Below are positions 17,811 to 27,975 of a DNA stretch of 64,000 nucleotides, piece after piece. Positions within the stretch are counted from its first letter, which is position 1. Each line of letters begins with the position of its first letter. Source of the DNA: JAMXLO01 sp963812075. Lineage in GTDB: Bacteria; Pseudomonadota; Alphaproteobacteria; Acetobacterales; Acetobacteraceae. A program made the position numbers and the translations under genes. The stretch lies in the NCBI GenBank assembly GCA_963812075.1, contig CAWETN010000016.1:1-64000 (forward strand), read 5' to 3'. The notes below the pieces were generated by a model. That model was not told where the DNA came from and did not search any database. It worked only from the letters and a program-made list of their open reading frames with translations.

Positions 17811-17897
17811 TCCTGACGATCCTCTGGGCATTGGTTGACGCGGGCCCGGACGCGCGGCAAACACTCGTGCCCATCCGAGGCATCTGGAGGCGCGACA

Positions 17898-19498
17898 ATG
17901 CGGATCACCCGACAGCTGGCGCTTTGGCCGCTGGTCACTCTGCTGATCTCATGGACCGCGCAGGCGGACACGCTGGCGGTCTGCACCGAAGCGAGTCCCG
18001 ATGCGCTCAACGCGCAGTTGAGCACTGCCAATACGACCTTCGATGTCTCGGAGCAGATCGCCGATCGATTGGTGGAGATGAAGATCGGCGGCTCCGACCT
18101 GGTTCCCGGTCTGGCCGAAGTCATGGACCATCAGCGAGGACGGCCTGACCTACACGTTCAAGCTGCGCCAGGGCGTGAACTTCCAGTCCAATGCCGACTT
18201 CAAGCCGACACGCCCGTTCAATGCGGACGACGTGGTGTTCAGCTTCCGGCGCATGTACGACAAGTCCGATCCGTTCTATCAGAGCGTGAACGGCAACTTC
18301 CCGGAGTTCGTCGATCTGATCGCGCCCAACCTGGAGCTCGGTCGAGAAGATCGACACCACCACCGTCGCCTTCAGACTGAAGACCCCGCTGGCCCCGCTG
18401 CTGCCTTCGCTGTCGATGCAGCCGTTCTCGATCGTATCGGCGGAATACGCCGCGTCGCTGCAGAAGTCCGGCAAGCTGGCGCAGCTCGACCAGGAGCCGA
18501 TCGGTACCGGGCCGTTCAGCTTCGTGCAGTATCAGAAGGACGCGCTGATCCGCTTCCGTGCCTTCCGCGAGTTCTGGGGCAACAATGGCGCGCAGCCCGA
18601 TCGCGTCGCCAAGGTGGACAACCTGGTGTTCGTGATCACGCCGGATGCCTCGGTGCGCTATGCCAAGCTGCGCACCAACGAGTGCCAGATCGCGCGCTAC
18701 CCGAATCCCGCAGACCTGCCGACGCTGCGCACCAACCCGGACATCAAGGTGCAGGAAGCCGACGTGGTCGGCACCAACTACCTGCGCTTCCGCGTCGATC
18801 GCAAGCCGCTGGACGACCGGCGCGTACGGCTGGCGCTGGCCCAGGCGATCGACATGAATGGGCTGGTGAGTGCGGTGTTCCAAGGTGCCGGCACGCCTGC
18901 CGCTTCGCTGGTGCCGCCGTCGCTGTGGGGCCACGACGCGTCGCTCAAGCCCTACGCGCACGATCCGGCGGCGGCAAAGAAGCTGTTGGCGGAGGCCGGG
19001 TATCCCAACGGCTTCACCATCGACCTGTGGGCGATCCCTGTGGTGCGCGCCTACATGCCGAACGGGCGGCGCGCCGCCGAGATGATCCAGTCCGACTGGG
19101 CCGCGCTCGGCGTGACCGCCAACATCACCACCTTCGAGTGGGGCGAATATCTCAAGCGCTCCCGCGCCGGCGAGCCGAGCGTCGGCATGCTGGGCGGCAC
19201 CTGGGACTATCCGGATCCCAGCGAGCTGCTGCTCGGCTTCACCTGCAACAATCCCGGCAACGCGGGCCACTGGTGCAATCAGGTCTACACCGACGCCGTG
19301 CAGAAGGCGAACGTCGTCACCAACCAGGACGAACGGGCGAAACTCTATATCGCCGCCGACAAGGCGGTGTACGACGACGTGTTCCTGATCCGGCTGGCCG
19401 ATGTGAAGGCCTATGTTCCGGTGCGGAAGAACGTCGAAGGGTTCAAGCTGCACTTTCTCGGCGGCCAACCGTTCGGCGGTGTGTCGCTTGGCAAGTAG
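17898..19498 (+). CDS. ABC transporter family 5 solute-binding protein (DppA/OppA-like), two +1 shifts
   Basis: This periplasmic dipeptide/oligopeptide-type receptor starts ATG 17898 after GGAGG with a signal peptide (LALWPLVTLLISWTAQA). It contains ISEDGLTYTFKLRQGVNFQ, RPFNADDVVFSFRRM, EPIGTGPFSFVQYQKD and RLALAQAIDMNGLV, all family 5 marks. The frame slips +1 near 18121 (GTCATGGACC) and near 18337 (GGAGCTCGGTC); corrected length is 532 residues, normal for the family. No permease or ATPase genes adjoin it. The link to the ACC deaminase gene just upstream is only positional. Confidence 0.78.
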
Positions 19499-19558
19499 CG
19501 CGCGAACCACCGCATAACCGGAGGCAGTCACCCGCCGGGTTGAGGGAGGAACTCAAGA

Positions 19559-20078
19559 ATGGCCGACATCGGACACAGGGCCGCGCTGGGTCTCGCCACC
19601 GCCGCAGGCATCGCGCGAAGGCCGGCGGCAGGCTGCCGCTGATCGGCGGCGGCGGGCATATCGGCGCGCCGGAACTGCTGAAGGTGACCGGCGCCGACAT
19701 CCTCCAGGGGCTGATGGCAGGGCTGGCGAACTGGCCGGGGCACGACCAGGACAAACTGGCCGAGCGCTTCATCGCGCGCACCAGGGAGCCGTGGTTCGGG
19801 CACGACTCGGTGTTCGCCTATGTGCATGTGCTGATCTTCAAGGAGGCGCTGGAGCGCGCCGGCGTCGCCGACCGGCACAAGGTGGCCGACGCGATACGCG
19901 GGCTCGACATGCGCGACGGGCCGGCGCTGTTCTTTCCGGGCCATCACCTGAAGTTCGACGACAAGGGACGCCGGGAGGATGCGGTGCTGGCGATGATCCA
20001 GTGGCAGAACGGCAGGCCGGTGGCGATCTATCCGCAGGAGATCGCGGTGGCACAGGCGATCTGGCGAAGGTGGCGTAG
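19559..20078 (+). pseudogene. Second LivK-type binding protein with large internal deletion
   Basis: A good ribosome site (GGGAGGAACTCAAGA) precedes ATG 19559, and the first 20 or so codons (MADIGHRAALGLATAAGIAR) match a signal region like that of the LivK at 12433. The sequence then jumps to the C-terminal part, beginning GGRLPLIGGGGHIGAPELLKV and WFGHDSVFAYVHVLIF, in another frame. Compared with the intact copy about 240 residues are missing. A further one-base loss near 20064 precedes the expected KVA stop at 20078. It cannot make a working receptor as written. Confidence 0.75.
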
Positions 20079-20113
20079 CGACTGCGCAACGCCGCAGCCG
20101 TTGATCCTGACGG

Positions 20114-20932
20114 CTATGCCTTGAACTGAGCGGAGCGCCACCGGACCGCGGCCGGTACCCCCTGCTGCCTTGCGATCTCGCGGAACTGGGTGCCGTGTTC
20201 GGTCGCGGTCGCGTAGAGCGGACCAACGACATCGAGCCCGGCATACAGCGCAGTGCGAAACCCGGCTGCGTCGGCGACGCGGTTGACCGCGCGCTTTGTC
20301 GCATAGAGCGCTTCCGGCGAGATCAGCGACAGGCGCTTTGCATAGGCCAGGCTTGCCGTGCGCAACTCGGCGAGCGGCACGATGCGATTGACCATGCCGA
20401 AGTCGAGCGCGGTCTGCGCGTCGATCTGATCGCCGAAATACAGCAGCTCGCGTGCCCGTTTGTAGCCGATGATCATCGGCATCACGATGGCCGGGCCGAC
20501 CGCCGAGAAGCGTATTTCGGGTTCGCCGAAGGTTGCGTCGGCGGCGGCGATCGTCAGGTCGCACAGCATCACGAGTTCGCACCCGCCGCCGAGTACATGG
20601 CCCTGCACCGAGGCGATCACCGGCTTCTTCATCAGCCACGGCGCCATCTCGAATTCAAGCTGCGGCTGCAGATGCGCGTGCGCCTTCGTCGGGTCGCTGC
20701 GCCAGTCGTCGATCCCGGGACCTTTGGCGCCGATGTCGTATCCGGCGCAGAAGCTGCGGCCTTCGGCACGCAGCAGCACGACACTCGTCGCGGCATCGGC
20801 CTCGGCGCGCGCGAAGGCCTCGGTCAGCGCGTGCTGCAACTCGTGACTGATCGCGTTGAGCTTGTCCGGCCGATTGAGGGTGATGACACCGACTTTGTCA
20901 TCGACGTCGTACAGCACGATCGGGTCTGCCAT
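20114..20932 (-). CDS. Enoyl-CoA hydratase/isomerase (crotonase) family protein
   Basis: This 272-residue crotonase acts on acyl-CoA thioesters. The oxyanion-hole segments are GRSFCAGYDIGA and GHVLGGGCELVMLCD, and GEPEIRFSAVGPA follows where a catalytic Glu is usual. The region after the first oxyanion motif holds a longer loop than in EchA (DDWRSDPTKAHAHLQ). It is convergent with the deleted LivK gene and lies downstream of the LysR gene in the same direction, so it may be in that regulator's transcript. Confidence 0.85.
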   Translation of the reverse strand: MADPIVLYDVDDKVGVITLNRPDKLNAISHELQHALTEAFARAEADAATSVVLLRAEGRSFCAGYDIGAKGPGIDDWRSDPTKAHAHLQPQLEFEMAPWLMKKPVIASVQGHVLGGGCELVMLCDLTIAAADATFGEPEIRFSAVGPAIVMPMIIGYKRARELLYFGDQIDAQTALDFGMVNRIVPLAELRTASLAYAKRLSLISPEALYATKRAVNRVADAAGFRTALYAGLDVVGPLYATATEHGTQFREIARQQGVPAAVRWRSAQFKA

Positions 20933-21003
20933 GGGTCACCTCCGCGGCCGGCGCTGACGGATTTCGGCTACACTCTCACGACGCCGGCGTCCGCACCGAT
21001 GTA

Positions 21004-21921
21004 CTACTCTGCGGCGACCGCACGCCGCACGTCGAGTGCGAAGCTCTCCTCGATATGCGCCGCCAGCGCGTCGGTGACCGGCTGCAGCGGACGCCTGCCC
21101 TTCAGCAGCAGAATGCCGAATTCCGGCAGGTCGGGCAGGCCTTCCTCCGGGCGCATCGCGCGCAGTCCCTCGGGCAGCCAGGACAAGGTCGAGACGGTGA
21201 CTGCCAGACCGGCCAGCACCGGGGCGTGCGTGCCGATATGCGAGGCGGACGTATAGGCAACGCGGTAGCGCCGCCCGGCCTGCTCCAGGGCGCGCACCGC
21301 GGCACCGGCCCACTCGCAATCCTGGCCGCGCGCCAGATGTGGTCGCCGATCGGCGATCGCCAGCGGCAGCGGGTCCTGCCGATGCGGCGCGAACCGCGTC
21401 GAGGTCACCCAGACCAGCGGTCCGCGCCATAGCGGCACCGTCGGCCAGTCCGCCGGATGGTGGCCGTTGGAGATCAGCGTCAGGTCGAGTTCGCCCGCCT
21501 TGATCCGGTGCATCAGTTCGCTGGAGGGCGAGCACACCACGTCCACCTGCACCGCGGGATGGGTTTCGGCGAAGCGCTTGAGGATCGGCGGCAGATAGGC
21601 GAACGCGTAGTCGTCCGGCGTGCCGAGCCGCACGGTGCCGGCGATCTGCGGCGCGCGAAAGGTGGTCAGCACCTCGTCGTTGAGCGCCAGGATCTGCCGC
21701 GCGCGGGTCAGCAGGTAGTGGCCATGCGGTGTCAGTTCCACGCTGCCGCCCTTGCTGCGGCTCAGCACCGGCTGGCCCAGCGCCTCCTCGAGCCGCTTCA
21801 CCTGCATGGACACGGCCGACTGGGTCCGCCCGACCCGGGCGGCGGCCTGGGTGAAGCTGTGGCCCTCCGCGATCAGGACGAAGGCACGCAACAGGTCGGT
21901 ATCGAGCGCATGGGGCAGCAT
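21004..21921 (-). CDS. LysR family transcriptional regulator
   Basis: This 305-residue regulator has the N-terminal winged HTH: LLRAFVLIAEGHSFTQAAARVGRTQSAVSMQVKRLEEALG. The substrate-binding domain starts with GTVRLGTPDDYAFAYLPPILKRF. It is divergent from the DUF1127 gene at 22016 with a 94-bp gap, and upstream of the crotonase gene. LysR proteins usually act on a divergent or adjacent gene, so these two are the first target candidates. Confidence 0.9.
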   Translation of the reverse strand: MLPHALDTDLLRAFVLIAEGHSFTQAAARVGRTQSAVSMQVKRLEEALGQPVLSRSKGGSVELTPHGHYLLTRARQILALNDEVLTTFRAPQIAGTVRLGTPDDYAFAYLPPILKRFAETHPAVQVDVVCSPSSELMHRIKAGELDLTLISNGHHPADWPTVPLWRGPLVWVTSTRFAPHRQDPLPLAIADRRPHLARGQDCEWAGAAVRALEQAGRRYRVAYTSASHIGTHAPVLAGLAVTVSTLSWLPEGLRAMRPEEGLPDLPEFGILLLKGRRPLQPVTDALAAHIEESFALDVRRAVAAE

Positions 21922-22015
21922 GGAAATCAGATTACCTGATTCCTGTCATCAGGCCAATTCGTTTTACTGATGCCCGGCCACGACCCATGTTGGCGTCCAA
22001 TCGATGGAGTCCACC

Positions 22016-22234
22016 ATGTCCAATCGTCAGCTTTATGGCGAACCACTTCGCCTGCGGCAGTATCGTCCGCTCGCCGAGCCATCCCCTTCGCTGTGGGCGA
22101 CCCTGCGCGTGGCCTGGGGGCGTCATCGGTCCCGCCGCCGTATCGCGCAGCTGGACCCGCAGATGCTGAAGGATATCGGTGTCAGCTACGCGGAGGCCGA
22201 AGCGGAGGCGAACAAGCCGTTCTGGCGCGACTGA
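22016..22234 (+). CDS. DUF1127 domain small protein
   Basis: This 72-residue basic protein has the DUF1127 block WGRHRSRRRIAQLDPQMLKDIGVSYAEAEAEANKPFW. The C-terminal KPFWRD tail is common in the longer DUF1127 members. ATG 22016 follows GGAG by six bases. Divergent from the LysR gene. Confidence 0.82.
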   Translation: MSNRQLYGEPLRLRQYRPLAEPSPSLWATLRVAWGRHRSRRRIAQLDPQMLKDIGVSYAEAEAEANKPFWRD

Positions 22235-22265
22235 GCGCCGACGGACGCGCGGCGCTGCCCGCCTG

Positions 22266-23464
22266 CTACCCGATGCCGAACCAATCCACATAGGCGCGGA
22301 ACTTCTCCCGCTCCACGGCTTCGTCGAGGCCGTGGTCCTCGAAGCGATAGGCGCGCGGACCGTAGCCGCCACGCGGACGCTGCTCGGCGTAGCGTCCCAT
22401 GGCGGCGGCCGCATCCGGCGCCAGGGCGAGCCCGAAGTGCCGGTACAGCGCCGTGACAGTGCCGACCGGATCGGTCACGAGCGCATTGTGGTGCACGTGG
22501 TGGATCGGCTCCGGCAGGCCGTCATTGTCGCCCGCGGCGATCATCCGCTGCGTGCCGTCCAGCCAGCGCGCGCTCTCCTGCCGGCCGATTTCGGCGGGTC
22601 CAGCCGTCGCGTGAACGGCCGGCGCAGCACCTCGGTCAGCTTGGCCACCGACAGCAGCACCTTCACGGGATCGCGATGCACGAACACCAGCCGTGCATCC
22701 GGGTACACCGTGCGGATGGCGTCGAGGGCGAACAGGTGCTCGGGGCACTTCACCACCCACCGTCCGCCCGGCGCCTGATGCTGCAGGTGCTGCAGGAAAC
22801 GGCGGTGGAAGCGGTAGGCCGGCACGTGGCTGGCCTGATCGACCCAGTCCCGGTAGCTCGGGATGCGGTAGTTGGTGTCGAACCGCAGGCTGCGGAAGAC
22901 ATGCGCGGTGATCTCGCTGCACTCCTGCGGCGAGGTCGCGTCCAGCGGATGCAGCCCGCGGAACTCCGGCGCCAAGCGCTCGAAGGCCCGCAGCTGCCGG
23001 GCCACCCGCTCCGGGCGGCTGTCGGCACCGGTACCCACGGGATACGGATAGATCGTCTGCCAGACCAGCGGCGCCCGGTTCCCGGGGTCCTCCAGCAGCA
23101 GTCGGTGCAGGAACGTGGTGCCGCTGCGCGGCAGGCCGGTGATGAAGACCGGTCGCTCGATCGGCTCACGCACGATCGCGCCGTCGCGCGCCTCGGCGTC
23201 CTGGAATCGCAGGAGGTTGGTCAGAAACCGTACCACGTCCCAGCGCGTCGCCATGCGCCCGACCAGGCTGAGCGCGGCCTCGTCCGCACAGGCCGACAGC
23301 AGCCGCCGAAGCGGATCGAGGAAATCGGTGTCGCCGAACTCACCCAGGCCGCTGCGACGCCGCGCCACTGCCAGCAGGCTCTCCGCCGAGAATGGCCGGC
23401 GCAGCAGACCCAGCGCATCGGCCACCGCGTCCGCTGCCTTGAGAGCCGTTCCTAGCAGCGCCAA
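22266..23464 (-). CDS. Sulfotransferase family protein (one -1 shift)
   Basis: This PAPS-dependent sulfotransferase-type protein has the 5'-phosphosulfate loop FITGLPRSGTTFLHRLL and the 3'-phosphate motif LVFVHRDPVKV. An N-terminal helical part (LGTALKAADAVADALG) precedes the catalytic domain, as in the Sulfotransfer_3 group. Near 22600 the frame slips by one lost base in GACCCGCCGAAATCGG; the next frame gives EIGRQESARWLDGTQRM to GIG stop, total 399 residues. The likely start is TTG 23464 behind GGAGGAG. Its acceptor is unknown. Confidence 0.78.
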
Positions 23465-23663
23465 ACGCGGTCTCCTCCGGCCGGATGATGCACGAAATCG
23501 TGACCAATTGATCCCCGATCGCTCGCGTCCACCACCGTGGCGGGCAGATTTCAGCCATCGGCCGCGATATGTTGACCAAAGTCGTGGCCTGAGGATAAGC
23601 GAGGCGTTTGTCCGAGGCAGCTGCGACGGGTGCTCGCTCGCGCATCCAAGAGAACAGGAACGC

Positions 23664-24305
23664 ATGATGTCCTTCGCTCTGATGGGCCGCCGGCGTGGCA
23701 TTCAGGCAGCCCTGGCCCTGCTCGCCGCCGCATCCGGATGGCCACGCGCCAAGGCCGACCCGGCGGCCGTCGCGCCGATCCGCGAGCTGTGCGACAGCCT
23801 GCTGGGCATCATGCGCGCCGGGCGCAGCACGCCGTTCGGCCGCCGCTTCGACACGCTGGCGCCGACGATCGAGCACGCCTTCGATCTGCAGGCGATCCTG
23901 CAGCTCTCCGTCGGGCCGTCCTGGGGCACCCTGTCGCCCGCCGATCAGACCACGCTGCTGACCGCGTTCCGCCGCTACACGATCGCCAACTACGTCAACA
24001 GCTTCGACAACTACACCGGCCAGCGCTTCGATGTGCTGCCGGACACCAAGGCGCTGCCGAACGGCGAGCAGGTGGCGCAGACGCGGATCATCTCATCGTC
24101 CGGGGAAACCCACGAACTCGACTATGTCATGCGCCAGGAGCCTTCCGGCTGGAGGGCGGTGGACGTGCTGGCCGACGGTTCGATCAGCCGGGTGGCGGTA
24201 CAGCGCTCCGACTTCCGCCGCCTCGTCGCCGGCGGCGGCGCGAAGGCGCTGATCCAGAGCCTGAACCAGAAGACCACCGACCTGTCAGGCGGCGCGCTGT
24301 CCTGA
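23664..24305 (+). CDS. MlaC/HpnM-like periplasmic lipid-binding protein
   Basis: This 213-residue exported protein (signal to about residue 30) is of the MlaC/Ttg2D family, which also includes HpnM of hopanoid clusters. Marks are FGRRFDTLAPTIEHAFDLQAILQ, WGTLSPADQTTLLTAFRRYTIANYVNSFDNYTGQRF, and the closing WRAVDVLADGSISRVAVQRSDFRRLV. The phrase DGSISRVAVQRSDF and the NSFDNYTG block are more HpnM-like than MlaC-like. No other hpn or mla gene is present here. Confidence 0.8.
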   Translation: MMSFALMGRRRGIQAALALLAAASGWPRAKADPAAVAPIRELCDSLLGIMRAGRSTPFGRRFDTLAPTIEHAFDLQAILQLSVGPSWGTLSPADQTTLLTAFRRYTIANYVNSFDNYTGQRFDVLPDTKALPNGEQVAQTRIISSSGETHELDYVMRQEPSGWRAVDVLADGSISRVAVQRSDFRRLVAGGGAKALIQSLNQKTTDLSGGALS

Positions 24306-24308
24306 GCG

Positions 24309-25361
24309 CTAGACCGTCGCCACCGGAGTGGCCGGCGAGCCCACCGCACCCGGCAGGCGCAGCGGCGGGCCGGTGAACAGGAAGCGGCTGCGATTGTTGG
24401 CGCGCAGCCAATCGGCGAGTTCGGTCAGGTAGAACATCTCGCCCAGGTAGCAGCCCAGTTTGAACAGACAGTGCGCGTGCAGCGGCAGCGTCGCGCAGAC
24501 ATCGTCCATGCACGGGCGCGCCGGCATGCTCTCGACCGCAAAGTTGTCCGAGATCAGCGCCACCGCACCACTGTCCGTCACCCATTGCTGCAGCTTCGGA
24601 TCGCGCCCGTCGAGCCCGACCGTGCCGGCCATCAGCCGCTCGCGGTCGGGCCGCTTGTTCATCTCCAGCAGCATCTCGGCGAAGCCGGTGCGGAACAGCA
24701 CGAAGTCGCCTGGCTCAACCGTCACGTTGTCCTGGCGCATCACCTGCGCGAGTTCGTCGTACGACACGATGTGCCCGGTGCGGCCGAAATGCGCCTCGAG
24801 GTCGATCAGCACGCCGCGTCCCTGCATGCAGGATTCCGCCATGTTCTGCACGCCGAGATGCCGGGCACCCTGCGGTTCGTCGCACGGCGTCATGTTGCCC
24901 TGCGCGTCGTAGTAGGCAGGACCGATGATGTCGCGCCCGGCGCGATAGCCGTTGTAGAAAACGTCCTCGGCGCGACCGTCGCCATCGACGTCGAACATCT
25001 GCCCGACATGCGCCAGGCTGTCCCACTGCGTCGAGTACTGCAGCGTCAGCAGCACCGTGTCGTCGCAGACGATGTCGGTGGCGGTGGGATCGTCGCAGCG
25101 CAGCGGATAGTTCATGTTCGGCCGGTCGCCCCGCATCGTCGGCTGCAGCACCGGCGGATGGCGGCGCGGCGAGAGGATCGCCCCGCCCGGATAATCCAGC
25201 GGCAGCGACAGGCAGAACGTCTTGCCGACCTTCACCTCGGCGATGCCCTGCAGCACCTTCTCCGACGTCAGGAGATTGAGCCGGCCGCGTTCGTCGTCGG
25301 CGCCGAAGTCGCCCCAGGTCGAGCCGGCGGGGCGGCGGGTCCAGCGTGGATTGTCGGCCAT
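24309..25361 (-). CDS. Cyclase family protein (KynB-like fold)
   Basis: This 350-residue protein is of the metal-dependent cyclase/kynurenine formamidase superfamily. The metal site region is STQWDSLAHVGQMFD where WDSLAH holds Asp and His. GVLIDLEAHFGR and EPGDFVLFRTGF are further superfamily blocks, as is LISDNFAVES. The N-terminal WGDFGADDERGRLNLLT extension defines the long cyclase group found in hydrolysis of cyclic or ester bonds in xenobiotics. ATG 25361 lies after GGAGGGAAC on the minus strand. Confidence 0.82.
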   Translation of the reverse strand: MADNPRWTRRPAGSTWGDFGADDERGRLNLLTSEKVLQGIAEVKVGKTFCLSLPLDYPGGAILSPRRHPPVLQPTMRGDRPNMNYPLRCDDPTATDIVCDDTVLLTLQYSTQWDSLAHVGQMFDVDGDGRAEDVFYNGYRAGRDIIGPAYYDAQGNMTPCDEPQGARHLGVQNMAESCMQGRGVLIDLEAHFGRTGHIVSYDELAQVMRQDNVTVEPGDFVLFRTGFAEMLLEMNKRPDRERLMAGTVGLDGRDPKLQQWVTDSGAVALISDNFAVESMPARPCMDDVCATLPLHAHCLFKLGCYLGEMFYLTELADWLRANNRSRFLFTGPPLRLPGAVGSPATPVATV

Positions 25362-25560
25362 GACGAGTTCCCTCCTGTCTGCATAGCGAAACCGAAAATG
25401 GCCGCGAATTGCGGCGATTGCCTCATGCTGCCGATCGCTGAGCGCCTGCGATCCACCGACCCGCGCGCCCGAGCCTCGGCCGTGCCAGCGCGCCTTCCGG
25501 GTGCGTCAACCGCACGATCTGCTTGCGGCCGACCGGCCGCGCTGCGTCGATGTCTGCCGG

Positions 25561-26820
25561 TCATCGCGCCTCGATGCGTGCGGAGGTTTCGCGCAACGAC
25601 GTCATGGTTTCCCGATTGACCGACATCGGATAGTTCGGCGGCAAGAGCGATTGCAGCGCCTCGGTGAGGGCCTGTGCTTCCTGCAGAACGGCCATGACGA
25701 AGCGCAGCCGGTGCCGCACATCAAGCGCCGATGTATCCGGCACGCCGGCCGCGCGGAACGGCATGCCCAGGCCAAGCCGCGGAAGATGGCGACCGATCGA
25801 CTGCACCGGACCGATCATATGCGATACCGCCAGCGACCGGTACACCGGCAGGTGCTGGCGGAAGTACAGGTCCAGCAGCAGCAGCGTCGTGGTGTACTGC
25901 AGGTCGCCCAGCCGCAGCAGGTCATCGGCCGACGGTGTACCAGAATGCGAAGGCCAGGCAGCGCATGCGGCGTCGCCGCGCGCCACGTCGTATGCCGGAT
26001 AGTGCGGATCGGTCACCGGCAGTTGCCACGCATCGCGGTGTCCATCGAACGCGGGATGCGAACTCTGGAAGACGCTCTTGAGGAACTCGAAGCGGCCTTC
26101 GCCCCGCGTGTCGAGCAGCCGGAGCGGCACGATCCAACGGGTGAGGTCGGGCATATCCGCGATGGCGGCGTGGGTGGCTTCGCTCGCGACGGCGGCGATG
26201 GCGGCGTAGAGGCGAACCCGCGGCCGGTCCGTGATACCAAGCATAGCACAGACGTCGGTCATCAACTGCCGGTCGGTCGCATCGGGACCCGCCGCATCGA
26301 ACGCCTCGAACGGCGCCTCTCGATACAGGAACTGCGCCAGGGCCATGCGTCCCGCCGGCTGCAGCGCCAACGTGAACGGAAACACCTCCGTCATGAGCGG
26401 AAGCAGCGGCGACCGCAGGTGGGGCGGTGCACCGAGTGAGACGAGGACCCGGTTGACCGTATGGAAGTGCGTCATTCGATCGATGGCGATTTCCAGCAGG
26501 TTCATCGTCGTGCCGCTCGAATCGTAGACGCCGATGGCAGCGTAGTCGGCTCTCAGCGAGAACGCCGCATAGAGGTACTGGAGGACCGTCGCATGCTCGG
26601 TCTCCGCGGCCAGGCGCAGCAGGCGCGTCAACTCGAGCAGCGGATCGGCGAAGCGGCGGACGACGCGCTCCGTCGAAGCCGGCGCCGCGCATGCAGCCGA
26701 TTGCGGCGCTGTTGCAGTTGCGTTTGCGACGTTGACCGCCGGCAAAACCGGGCCGCGCCAGCCCGGCAACGTCATCCCCCCCATACCGAGCGCATGCAGG
26801 ACGGTTCGTCGGCTCCGCAT
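25561..26820 (-). CDS. Ferritin-like protein with VioB/RebD-type (iminophenyl-pyruvate dimer synthase) domain
   Basis: This 419-residue protein has an N-terminal RSRR motif and hydrophobic run like a Tat signal (MRSRRTVLHALGMGG). The helix LLRLAAETEHATVLQYLYAAFSL is the signature of the ferritin-like domain seen in VioB, RebD and StaD. IAIDRMTHFHTVNRVLVSLGA, with more Glu/His, gives a probable di-iron or haem-type site. It is the last gene of a four-gene minus-strand operon with a GT2, a DCC protein and a membrane protein. No indole-pathway genes (vioA, vioC or similar) occur here, so its job differs from pigment making. Confidence 0.75.
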   Translation of the reverse strand: MRSRRTVLHALGMGGMTLPGWRGPVLPAVNVANATATAPQSAACAAPASTERVVRRFADPLLELTRLLRLAAETEHATVLQYLYAAFSLRADYAAIGVYDSSGTTMNLLEIAIDRMTHFHTVNRVLVSLGAPPHLRSPLLPLMTEVFPFTLALQPAGRMALAQFLYREAPFEAFDAAGPDATDRQLMTDVCAMLGITDRPRVRLYAAIAAVASEATHAAIADMPDLTRWIVPLRLLDTRGEGRFEFLKSVFQSSHPAFDGHRDAWQLPVTDPHYPAYDVARGDAACAAWPSHSGTPSADDLLRLGDLQYTTTLLLLDLYFRQHLPVYRSLAVSHMIGPVQSIGRHLPRLGLGMPFRAAGVPDTSALDVRHRLRFVMAVLQEAQALTEALQSLLPPNYPMSVNRETMTSLRETSARIEAR

Positions 26821-26853
26821 CGCGATGTGTTCCTGGTTCCGATCGGCCCTGGT

Positions 26854-27975
26854 CTACGCGACAGGCTGACTGGGCTCCGAGGCGATGTCCATCGAGCCGA
26901 CCGCTAGTTGCCCCGCGGTCGCCTTGGTCGCGTCCGTCGCCGAAACGAAGGCACGCCGCCAGCGACGCCAAAGCTGCCGCGCGCAATAGGCGATCACCGC
27001 GGGCTGTGCGGCAACGCTCGACACGGTGCTCCGGACGTCGCGTCGGGCAACCGCCTCCCGCAGCCGATGGAACTGTTCCAGTGTCCTGAGCTGTCTGCTG
27101 CGCCGCTCGAGCAACTCGAACTGGCTGGGTGTGAGCTTGTCGCGCTGCTCGGTCAGATAGCGCTGGTTGATAGTATAGGCGAGCTGGAAGTTGTAGCGCT
27201 TGCGCGCCTCGTGCGACCACCGGCGCGAGCTGGTGCCGTAGGGCTGGGTGTAGCAGTAGTACGGGATGTCGGTGGTGACGGCGGTCCCGCCGGCGAGAAA
27301 GAAACACAGCAGCTTGAAGAAGTCCTGACCGTTGCGGGCGTCGGACTCGTACTCCACGCCGCGGTCGCGAATGAAGGCGGCATCGAAGATCGGCTTGAGC
27401 ATTCCCAGACTGAAGCGCGCATAGGCGTCCGAGCGCGCAAGGTAGGTATCGAGGGTCAGCGGACGATACCGATCCGCCACGACCCAGGCGGTCCCGACGA
27501 ACCGAGCGGCGATGGTGTCGTAGAACAGCTGATTGTCGGCGATCATCTGCGCGCCCGCCGCTTCCGCCAGCGCGATGAGCCGTGCAAGGCGCTCCAGATG
27601 GTACCAGTCGTCGGCGTCCAGCACCGCCAGCCAGCGGCCGCGCGCGTGACCCATGGCACGGTTCATCGAGACAGGCTTGCCGCAGTTCTGCTTGTTGCGG
27701 ATGGCACGGAGCCTCGGCTCCGCCGCGAGCATCGCTTCGATGATCTCCCAGGTGCCATCGGTGGACGCGTCGTCGATCACGATGATCTCGAGTTCGGTCA
27801 ACGTCTGGTCGCGGACACTGGCCAGGGCCCGTTCGAGCGTCGCTGCCGCGTTGAATGCGGGAACCAGGACTGTAGCGGCGAGCCGCCGATCCGGCGCGTT
27901 CGGCGTGATCCAATATGAGCCTGCATCCTGCAGCGTCACGCTCGGTCGGCGCGTACCTGGTGCGGGCTCTGTCAT
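26854..27975 (-). CDS. Family 2 glycosyltransferase
   Basis: This 373-residue GT2 enzyme has the GT-A fold starts VLVPAFNAAATLERALASV and EIIVIDDASTDGTWE, and the DxD-type metal motif WLAVLDADDWYH. It transfers a sugar from a nucleotide sugar in the cytoplasm. The C-terminal third is basic and rich in Arg (RQLWRRWRR), likely membrane-attached. Its ATG overlaps the DCC gene's stop (ATGA), so it is coupled to that gene. Confidence 0.85.
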   Translation of the reverse strand: MTEPAPGTRRPSVTLQDAGSYWITPNAPDRRLAATVLVPAFNAAATLERALASVRDQTLTELEIIVIDDASTDGTWEIIEAMLAAEPRLRAIRNKQNCGKPVSMNRAMGHARGRWLAVLDADDWYHLERLARLIALAEAAGAQMIADNQLFYDTIAARFVGTAWVVADRYRPLTLDTYLARSDAYARFSLGMLKPIFDAAFIRDRGVEYESDARNGQDFFKLLCFFLAGGTAVTTDIPYYCYTQPYGTSSRRWSHEARKRYNFQLAYTINQRYLTEQRDKLTPSQFELLERRSRQLRTLEQFHRLREAVARRDVRSTVSSVAAQPAVIAYCARQLWRRWRRAFVSATDATKATAGQLAVGSMDIASEPSQPVA

